Assembly (NCBI GenBank): GCA_025765615.1
Contig: JAIVFJ010000517.1
Span: 1-28,838, forward strand
DNA from: Zopfochytrium polystomum
Taxonomy: Eukaryota > Chytridiomycota > Chytridiomycetes > Chytridiales > Chytridiaceae
Direction: 5' to 3'
Length of the DNA stretch: 28,838 nucleotides
The notes below the pieces were generated by a model. That model did not search any database, was not told the DNA's origin, and was given only the letters and a program-made list of their open reading frames with translations. The position numbers and the translations under genes were made by a program. Shown here in pieces: positions 17,193 through 25,605 of the stretch; positions within the stretch are counted from its first letter, which is position 1, and every line of letters begins with the position of its first letter.

Positions 17193-20009
17193 CTAACCAT
17201 ACCGGCCACCCCCAACCGTCGCGCCACCGACCCCTGCCATCCTGTCGCCAACACTCGGAAACAAGGCGCTCCGACTACCATTCCTGCTCTGATTGTACGC
17301 TCCTTTTCCCTCCTTCACGGGTGACTGCGAACGGTGCTGATGTGATGGCGACTGCTGGATGCCAAAGAAGAGCGGATCCACGGGGGCAGTTGTTTGGCTG
17401 CGCAGCCGGCCACCGGGAACGGCAATGTTGCTTGGCACCAGGCGAGAAGAAAATGACGAGAAGATATTGCTGCGGTGTGTCGGCACGTCTGCGCGCTGTC
17501 GCAGCTGTTGTTGCTGTTGCTGTTGGCGGTACGGACTGACGGCTGGAATGTTGCGATAACTCCCAATTGGAAGAGCAGCCATGGAGGATGGGTGATTGGC
17601 ACGCGGTTTGGGAGACGTAACCTGCGGCAGGAAAGGCTGTGACTGGACGGGCTGCTGCCGAACCAAGGATCGCAGTGGAGCTGGCTGTTGGAACCGGGGA
17701 GTGGGCGACTCGTTTTGAGGTGGGCTCGGTATTTCGCGACTAAATCCGGTCGTTGCATCAGTGCTCCTCGAGGAGTGTGCCAGCTTAGCGACTGTGAGAG
17801 AAGTTCAAGTTCAGTTAAGAGTGGTCTGGAAACATCGCCGTTACCTGCGACATCGGCTCCTCTATGGGGAAAAATCCCCGAGAGAAAGTCCAGCGGTTTG
17901 TGCGGTTGCACTGCAGGCTTTAGGGCAGTGACTTCTGGCTGTCTTCTCCTCGTATCTGTGCTCTGAAGTAGGCCGTTGGTACGATTCCGAACATGCGTCT
18001 GATGATTGTAAGGCGGCGGCTCGACGGACAGTGGGTTTCTCGATCGGTCATAAGAGCTGAGTGTCTCAGCAGCCACAAAGGGCCTACCGTGTGGTGCAAC
18101 CTCTGGTGAAACCTGCGCAATCAGCGGTGGCTTTGAATGCGTTGGAGTCCTTGCGCCGTCTTCCGTTGCTTCTTCGATCTCTCGGAAGAGGGTTTCGATT
18201 GACAAAGTGGGGTCCACGATCCGCTGAGCTTCTCCCGATCGACCGCTCCGCCGCAATGGCGAAACCTCAGGAGTTCTGTCTCGTCCCGTAGAACCGATGG
18301 GGGGTATATTGGAATACCGTGGTCGGTTCAAGTCAGCGGATATTCTCTTGGAGGGAAGACCTTCTCGACTTGCAACTCCTCGACGGCTCGACGTCCGTTC
18401 ACGCGAGAAAGGCTTTACTCGTGTTGGTTGCTGAGAAATTTGATGTCGAGTCAAGCCGGCCTCCTCTGAGTCTGACATCCCGAAAATATCGAAACCGTCT
18501 TCTGCATCAACCTCAACTCGAGGATTGGTCTGACGTCCGTCCGGTGCTTCCGGCAGTTGTGCGACGTCCGGAACGATTTGGTCCATCGCCGCTCGCTGTG
18601 GCTTCTCGCTGAAAGCTGGTGGGGTTGTTTTCGACGTTGTGAGATGCGGACTAATTAAATCGGGCGCCGACGATGCGTTTCTTGCAAGAGGAGAGCTCCA
18701 AAGATTTGAAAACCAAGGATGCTGCAGGGCTTCTGAGGCTGTTGGGCGACGGGAAGGCTCGTACAGAAGCGTATCGGCAATCAGCTGCAGGACGTCGGTT
18801 GACGCTGTCGGGAGCACGTCGCAGAGGCGAGCAGGGTTCATAGAGGGGTATTTGAACCCCATCTGCGACGCCAGTCGCACGCCGTCGGGCCAAGCTCCGC
18901 CGCCAGCAATACGATCTCGAGCAGCAACGGGCATATCCGCGCTGTAGTAGGCTCGCGAGCCGGTGGGGGATATCGTTGGACCGCCCAGAGATAATTCCAT
19001 CGACTCTTGTTGAGTAGGACTGCCAACAACGGAGCAAATTTTAAAGACTTGATCCACCTCGGACGTTCCTGGAAACAAGGGTCGAAGACTGCAGAGCTCA
19101 GCGATAATTGCCCCGACTGCCCACATATCGATTGGCGATGAATAGCTCGTTGACCTAAGAATCACTTCAGGAGCGCGATACCTGTAGTAGTGAATAAGGG
19201 TTAGCCATGCGCTACAACAGATTAAATGAATGCTCTAGGCACTTACCACCGCGTGCTCACGTATTCTGTGTATGGTGGTAAACTTCGAATTTCTCTCGCA
19301 AGACCGAAGTCCCCAATTTTCACCAGATCTCCTTTAAGAAGAAGGTTTTCTGTCGGACTGCAAATTAATACCAATCGGTTGCAACGGAACGAGGCATGAT
19401 TGAGCCTCACCTGGTTTCATATCCCTGTGAAAAAACCCATGCTTGTGCATGTGCTGCAATCCAAGCAGAATCTGAAAGCTTCAGAGTGAGACAGGTTTTC
19501 AGCGCTTTTCCGCAAAAGCGATGATGACCACTTACGAGTATCTCTTCACTTCCTCGTCCGGGAAAAGATTGCCTCCGCGGTCTTTCATTTTCTGATAAAG
19601 GTTCCCGTCCATGAATTCGAAGATGAAGCTCAACTCATCAACTGATGGATCCCGAATGACCTCTTTCAGCTTGACGATATTGACGTGGTTGTTCAGTTTT
19701 GCCAGAGACTGATTGAGGTTTAAGGTTTAATCTTACGATCGTAGCAAAATCAATGACGTGGCGCTCACTTTGACTTCACGTAACTGCGTGCACTCCTCCC
19801 ATGTTCGGTATTTCTTCTTCATTCTCTTTATCGCGACCTTTCAGATTTATGGCACGGGTGGACGGAAGATCAGCAAGAATCGATGCGATCAGGTCACAGC
19901 CGCTCACGATCTCCCCGTTCGTCGCGTTCTTAGCCATGAGAACAACGCCGAAGCTGCCATCTCCGAGCTGCTTCACGATCTGGAACTTGTCCAGTGGGGA
20001 TCGGATCAT
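17193..20009 (-). CDS. MAK/ICK-type (RCK family) protein kinase, TEY activation loop
   Basis: Seven exons on the minus strand: 20009-19908, 19837-19769, 19708-19536, 19478-19411, 19349-19247, 19181-17845 and 17791-17193. They give 816 codons in one frame. The N-terminal half is a CMGC kinase of the MAK/ICK/Ime2 group: [11 protein letters not shown] loop, [10 protein letters not shown] with Lys38, [25 protein letters not shown] (catalytic Asp134), DFGLAREI (Asp151) and [15 protein letters not shown]. The dual-phosphorylation site Thr165-Glu-Tyr167 was rebuilt across two introns. [29 protein letters not shown] follows. After the lobe, which has an insert of about 35 residues, is a disordered Ser/Pro/Gln-rich tail of about 500 residues. 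The animal and algal relatives limit cilium length; the yeast ones act in meiosis. Intron 17792-17844 could be read through in frame, but splicing gives the cleaner Pro-rich tail. Confidence 0.9.
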
Positions 20010-20369
20010 AGGGTCGAATTACAGCCAAAACTACAGGACTGATCGTGAAGCCGAGTCGACTGCAGCGAGCGACCCCTTGGCAGTGAAGGCTTGCCGATGG
20101 TGGGTTCGAATTTCTGACAAACTTGGGAACGAAACGACCAGTCCTCTTCAACAAACAGGGAAGCCCGAATCTATGCCCAAAGAAGTATATTTTGAGAGTC
20201 ATTTGACTGGAGTGCGAATTTGCGAAGAGTCTTAAGCCCGCTTAAAATGCTTTTTATACCTTGGCGGGTTCGTTGGTTGGTTGCTGGTCCTGATACTTCG
20301 TAAGCTGAGGGAGGTGTATGGTTCAACTGCTGCCAGGTGTGAACCAATCGGCTTCAGGAAAATTTTGAA
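20010..20369. promoter_or_regulatory. Divergent promoter region, MAK-type kinase and RPS25
   Basis: A 360-bp stretch separates the start codons of the minus-strand kinase and plus-strand RPS25, so both promoters must lie here. No gene is supported within it and no single control element stands out. Confidence 0.5.
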
Positions 20370-21223
20370 ATGGTGAGTGACGATGTCCCAATATCCGGTT
20401 ACCCGTCACCGTCCACGGATCTACCTCAGTTGGGCAATGGCCGGATCGTCCACTCGATCCTCGACCAGATAGGCTGCGCGACCTTTACTGATCGGATGCC
20501 GAACTGGGTCGCGATGGGACAGGATGGGATGGGGTGGGATGGGATGGAATGATCGAGTCACGGATGAGAAGCGATCTAACCGTGTTCACCTTCATCTGAC
20601 CCATACCTTCACCTGCACCAAAACTGGCGATCGATGCGAACGAACGCTGGCGATCTTTTCGACGCTAGCCTCCTAAAGCAGACAAATCATCAGGAAAGGC
20701 GAAGCCGTCGTCGGGCGGAGGAGGAGGCAAGGCCAAGAAGAAGGTATATTCGATCTGCTCGTTCTTCGTTTCCCTCTCGTCCCACATGATGCCAACCACC
20801 CCCCAACCTTCATCATCGAGTAGAAGTGGTCCAAGGGAAAGACAAAGGACAAGGCCAACAACGCCGTCATCTTCGACAAGACTACCTTCGAGCGTCTGTT
20901 CAAGGAGGTCCCCACCTTCAAGCTCATCACCCCGTCCATCCTTGTCGACCGTCTCCGCATCAATGGATCTCTCGCCCGCGTTGCCATCCGCGATCTTGCG
21001 GGCAAGGGCTTGATCCGCCCGATCTCCACCCACAGCAAGCAGCTGATCTACACTCGCGCCACCAAGGTGATGGAACTTTGCGATTGTATTGAATGGCGTT
21101 CCTAACAGCGCTTGGACTTTTCAGGAGGAGGACGTGCCGAAGGATGCTGCTGCAACCGAGAAGAAGCCCAAGGCGAAGAAGGGCAAGAAGGAGGCTGCGG
21201 AGGAGGCGGAGGACGACGAGTAA
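20370..21223 (+). CDS. RPS25: 40S ribosomal protein S25 (eS25)
   Basis: Four coding exons, 20370-20372, 20669-20743, 20824-21066 and 21125-21223, give 139 codons. The protein is a small-subunit component near the E site and is used by some IRES-type initiation. Exon 1 is only the ATG, directly followed by the strong donor GTGAGT; exon 2 resumes with [12 protein letters not shown], the expected eS25 N-terminus. Then come [37 protein letters not shown] and [17 protein letters not shown], highly typical of the family. The C-terminus is longer than usual and acidic/basic ([10 protein letters not shown], then a Glu/Asp end). The second intron could end three bases later (20826), which would drop one Lys. 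Intron 1 (296 nt) is much longer than most others here. Confidence 0.95.
20519..20552. repeat. GGGAT-rich imperfect repeat in RPS25 intron 1
   Basis: Several GGGAT/GGGGT pentamers in a row (ggatgggatggggtggg) inside the first RPS25 intron. Confidence 0.7.
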
Positions 21224-22582
21224 ATGGGATCTGATGATTTGGGCGTTGATCTTCTCGTGTTGATGCTCCTTGAGGACAAACACATTATTCTGGGCGGAAT
21301 ATACTCAGCCATTGCGCGCAATATATTCAATCGTCTAACCCTTCTCGCATTTCTATCCGGACGCTGCTTCTTGGATAGTCGAGCGCGTTTCTCTGGCGGT
21401 GCTGCCGAGATTTTTACTTCCCATCGCAAAAAACCGTTGCCCCTGCACCAAGCCTCGATCCCCTCTTCCTCTCTTCGTCGCTGTGATGCCTCAGCAAGTA
21501 GTAATCAAATCTCGAGGCCATGGTCATGAGTTCGCGAGAGCGGCAGCGACGTCAACTAACAAGCCAGTGTTGAGGTTCCCGACTTGATGCTGAACCTGTC
21601 CGTGGAGTTTCCTTGGAACGACTACTGTGGATCGCGCCAATAGGGGGCACGAGGGAATGTAACAGACACATTTGGGCGACCTCGCGGGCAGCCTTTTGTT
21701 GCAGCATCTGCACGAGGGCAATCTGCCTTGGGCCGGCCGAGGTGAGTCCTTGTCGAGGTCGACAGGGCAAAGCGACTGCTGTCGCAGCGGTCCTATCACG
21801 CGCTTACCGGAGTAGGTGCAAGACCACGCTCTCTTGGGCCAGAGCCGCGTTCGCCCCAGTATAGTGGCACCACGACGGAGCGGAGGTTGGAAAGGAACAG
21901 TAGGAATAAAGCAAAGTCAAGGGGCACAATGCTTCGCAGCTCCGGAAGTCCATTCCATCCAAGCTTCCACTGGAGAAGGGCCAGTGGGTGGGAACCGCGC
22001 CGAAAGAAAAAAAAAAAAAAAAAAAAAAAGGCATGCAAGGAAACCCGAGGAAAAGCAGGCAGGTTCAGGCACTTGCCAAACTGAGCGTGAGATCCGGCGC
22101 AGCAGCAGGGGGGAAAAAAAAAAAAAGAAAAGGCAACCTCGGCGGGAGCTCAACCTCTCGCGCCGACGAGCCAGATCGGCGCACATGTTATTTGCCGTCT
22201 GCCCCACACAATTGAGTTGAGAATTATGCAAGAGATTCACAAGCCTCCGAGTGCCTGTGTCCTTCGAGGACCAGCGGTTGGCGGTTGCTCGTCGGAGGTT
22301 GTCAAAAGGAGGTGGAGAAAGAGGGAAAGCGGCGAGGAACAGAAAGGAACAGAAAGGAACGACGAGCAGGCCGCAGTGGCAGACAGCTAGGCGCAGAGCA
22401 GATTGTTCGCTCAAAATCGGCAAAGGAGAAAATGACGGCATACTCTTTACGCCAAACCTTCTTTTCAGTGTGCTCGCGCATTGCCGCTTCTTGGCGGAAA
22501 GCGTCGAAACACCCCATAAAAACAGTGAGGAAGGCCCCCCGAGGAAGCAGGAAAAGCCGCCACCATCACAACTTCACCGACA
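21224..22582. other. Long spacer with A-runs, no gene recognised
   Basis: A 1.36-kb stretch after RPS25. It has A23 at 22007-22029 and A12 near 22113-22124. Open frames occur on both strands (for example 21524-21799 minus and 21816-22220 plus), but none shows a recognisable domain or a convincing exon chain. A TATA-like cataaaaa at about 22515 precedes the next gene. Confidence 0.55.
22007..22029. repeat. Homopolymer A23
   Basis: An uninterrupted run of 23 A in the spacer downstream of RPS25. Confidence 0.9.
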
Positions 22583-23715
22583 ATGCTCCGCGTCCTCGCT
22601 CCCCTCTTGGCCTTCACCGCGCTCGCTTCCGCAGCTCCCTCTCTGAGCCTTTGCCCTGAAGAGACCAGGTCCCTCAGCGAGCTGTACCAGGACGCCCTCA
22701 CCGAGGGCGGAGTCCTCAACGTCCGTGCCGGCGGCGACGAGCTCAACAAGCAGGACAGCATCAAGCAGGCCTGGGAGTCGGCTTTCCCAGGCATCAAGTA
22801 CAACGTCACCATTGACCTTTCCAAGTACCACGACGGTTACGTTGACCGAGAGATCGCCTCGGGCCACCCTGCAGACGCTGCACGACTTTCCTCGTTGGAA
22901 GGACGCCGGCGCGTTGATGCAGTACAAGCCGGCCGGTTTTGGGCAGGTTTTCGACGAGATCAAGGACAGCGACGGCTACTACTATGGCTATAACGTGTTT
23001 GGATAGGCGCTCCTGTACAACACCGCCCACGTGACACCTACACCCACCGGGTTCATTGACCTACTGTGACCCGAGCTGAAGGACAAGCTGGTCATGACGT
23101 ACCCTAATGACGATGACTCGTTCCAGCAAACTTTGTTTAACTTGTGAGTGCCACTGTTCTTGTCTCTTTCACTGTTCTCAAACTGACTCCTTGTCCCCAC
23201 TACCCGCCTTCCGTCCCCCCTCCCCGTCAACCCCTCCAGAGTGAACCACTACGGCTATGACTTTTCGACAAGCTCATCGCGCAAAACCCGCGCTGGGTCC
23301 GCGGCGGCGCAACCCCCATCGCCCTCATGTCTGCAAGCTTGAACGGCAACGGCTCCTACTACCACGCCTACACCGCTGCCTTCGGGCCCCCGGGTCTGGT
23401 CGTCGTCAATCCCACCGACGTCCCGGCAACCACCTGGTCGCAGACCGCCGCGATCCTCGCCAAGGCGTGCACCCAAAGACCGCAAAGCTGTTTGCCAACT
23501 TTTTGCTGTCCAAGGACTTTCAGGCCGCTAACTCGCCGTCGGTCAGGAAGGACGTGTCGCCCGCGAACGGCGACAAGCCTGCGAACGAGAAGTTTGACCT
23601 GACCGCGTTTGCAAAGTACATGGCGGACCGCCCCGCGGTGGAGCGGTTCCGGTTCTTTATCGAGTCCAAGATTGGCACGCCACAGGGGCTCAGCCCGTTG
23701 GTGGATGGGTGGTAA
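22583..23715 (+). pseudogene. Secreted solute-binding-protein-like gene, disrupted (copy A)
   Basis: It resembles fungal secreted proteins of the bacterial ABC-type iron/thiamine solute-binding class (periplasmic binding fold II). ATG 22583 opens a signal peptide (MLRVLAPLLAFTALASAAP), then SLSELYQDALTEGGVLNVRAGGD, SIKQAWESAFPGIKYNVT and SKYHDGYVDREIASG. After that the frame breaks. A short deletion near 22868 removes the residues before LQTLHDFPRWKDAG; a TAG at 23004 stands where the degraded copy at 25.0 kb has TGG; a TGA at 23067 stands where that copy has CGG. One T is missing near 23264 (DFFDKLIAQNPRW) and there is another shift near 23473 before TAKLFANFLLSKDF. An intron at 23144-23239 is still recognisable. 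The C-terminal third is otherwise well kept to VDGW-stop. Two stops and three shifts make a functional product unlikely. Confidence 0.75.
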
Positions 23716-24884
23716 ACTGGGTTGTGGGTGACGTGCCTCAATGAAGGATGGAGGCGGGTCTGTTTTGATCCGGGCCAGTCCATGAATAGAAAGACTGTTG
23801 TTGTTCGGTACCCATATCTTCTCAAATGTTGACTGGGACAACAAAATGGAAGAAGTGGGGCGAAGGGAAAGAATTGATTTCTCTTCCTGCTTCATGTGTT
23901 GGCGGAAATTCCGGAACAGCGGCAAAAATCTCCAACCTTTCAGTGCTTGCCGTTTCAGGAGAGTCCCACATCTACCGGAAAAAGGCCACTCCCACTGCTT
24001 CAGCGAAAAGCTCTGTGTCCTCGCTCCTCACTGCGCTTACCTCTGCAGCTCCCTCACAACGAACTCTGCCAGGACGCCCCCACAGAGGCGGTCGGGGGAC
24101 TCAGCCCGTTGGAGGATGCGTTGTTAACTCAGTTTATTGGAGTGGCTTGACGACAGCGCTTGCCGATAAATGGTCGAGATTTTCTTTTTGGCAAGCAGTC
24201 GTCTCGCAGCGGGAGTTGCCGTCGCGAATCGCCGGCGTCGAGGCGAAAATGGAGGAGTACTGTTCCTGGTCACCGGAGGTCTTCGCAATTTGACAGTCCC
24301 CTCAATAAGTTTATTTCTAATCATCAGCTGCCAACCCTTAGCAACAGAACGCCTTACTCTTGCGTCGTTGAGAAACTAGCTGAAAACAAAAAAAAAAAAA
24401 TAAATAAAAAATAATGATACATTCGGGTACAGTTTACGATATACGAGGTTCCACGGATGGTTTGCAATCATCATGGGGCAGCATCGCTATGATTGTTCGA
24501 GGAAGCGCGTTTGCCAGACGTCGGAAAATTAGAGGCGCTCACGGAGATTCCATGGCCACACAAAGCAAAGCATCGGTTGACACTTGCCACTTTGTGGATG
24601 ATGCCCATGGGTATTATTATGCAAAACAAGTAAGTTCTTTTTGATCGCAGTCTCATGACCAATCAGCAGCGCCGAAAAGGCAAAACACACGAGCCTTCGC
24701 AATTTGTCACGGCGGCGGCAACAACCCAAAGCACTACTCCCTCGACTGTGCCTTCGACGGAGCTCCTCGTGCCTGCCTGCATGTCCATTCATCTGAGCTT
24801 ATCTCGTGCCTAAAAGTCGTGCACGTGACGCGTGCCATCCTTCTAAAACTGAAAGAAAATAGAATAAGAAGCCCGGCGGAACTC
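23716..24884. other. Non-coding stretch between decayed copies
   Basis: No intact gene is seen. It contains the short remnant at 24005-24135 and an A-rich tract (about 24389-24412, A runs with TAAA). The remaining open frames have no recognisable features. Confidence 0.55.
24005..24135 (+). pseudogene. Internally deleted remnant of the solute-binding-protein-like gene (copy B)
   Basis: The DNA resembles the signal-peptide region of copy A (tgtcctcgctcc, ctctgcagctccctc, tgccaggacgccc) with small deletions. It then jumps directly to sequence matching the very 3' end of copy A (ctcagcccgttgg, a GGATG, TTAACTC end). About 95 percent of the gene is therefore missing between two recognisable ends. 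Based on alignment by eye. Confidence 0.55.
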
Positions 24885-25530
24885 GGACGCTCGACATTGA
24901 CTGAGAGATCACTACGGGCCACGTCTAAACCGATGTCGCGGGCTTGCAGACGCTGCACAGCTTTCCTCACGGGAAGGCCTCCGATGCCTTGATGCGGAAC
25001 AAGCCGGCAGGTTTTGGGAAGGTTCAAGGACAGCGACCGCTTCTATTATGGCTATAACGTTTTTGGGTGGAGCCTCGTCTACCACAGTGCCAAGGTGACG
25101 CCTGCGCCGACCGAGTTCACAAATCTGCTGCGGCCCGAGCAGGGAAGCTGTTCATGACGCACACCAGCGAAGATGACTCGTTCCAGCACACACTGTTCAA
25201 CGAGTGATCCAGCGTTTCCATCCTTGTCTTGCGCAGTCCGTCCCATCGTCCCGTGGCTATGATAATCCCTATTCACGCTCTGAATTCGATTTCTCACTCT
25301 CGCTCCCTTCTAACACTTCAAGAGTCAATCACTACAGAAACGACATTTTCGACAAGCTCATTGCCCAAAACCCGCGCTGGGCCCGCGGCGGAACAACCCC
25401 TCCCGATGATAGCGGCCAGCACGGCCCGCAACGTCTCTTTCCACCTCGACTTCACTTCTCCCTTCGTCCCCGCGGGACTCGCGGTCGCCCTCACCGTGGA
25501 TGGGCTGCAGAGCCGCACCAAGAAAGGTGA
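24885..25530 (+). pseudogene. Degraded third copy of the solute-binding-protein-like gene (copy C)
   Basis: It lacks the 5' part and starts in sequence matching the DREIASG region of copy A. It keeps GLQTLH, KPAGFG, a YYGYNVFGWSLVYHSAKVTPAPTEF stretch, DDSFQ and LFNE. An intron at the same place as in copy A (about 25204-25322) follows, then VNHYRNDIFDKLIAQNPRW in one frame. Frames change several times in the first half and there is an in-frame stop near its start. After RGGTTP the sequence departs from copy A. It retains Trp and Arg codons where copy A has stops, and residues that copy A has lost, so neither copy is simply derived from the other's damaged form. Confidence 0.65.
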
Positions 25531-25605
25531 ACTGTCCTCATTTGAATAAATAAAGACAGTTTGGGAAAACGACACAAAAGGGAAACGGACAGAGTTGCAG
25601 TTGAC

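Noticed and set aside
17315..17844. Read-through frame of the MAK-type kinase past the 17792-17844 intron
   Set aside because: The in-frame read-through ends in a sequence unlike a Ser/Pro tail, while splicing at GTAACG...CTCACAG joins two phase-compatible exons and gives a continuous Pro/Gln-rich tail. Alternative retention remains possible.
20373..20668. Possible C/D-box snoRNA in RPS25 intron 1
   Set aside because: A weak GGATGA and a later CTGA are present, but no good box C (RTGATGA) with a terminal stem is seen. The length of the intron alone is not evidence.
21816..22220. Plus-strand open frame spanning the A23 run
   Set aside because: It encodes poly-Lys from the homopolymer and otherwise featureless sequence.
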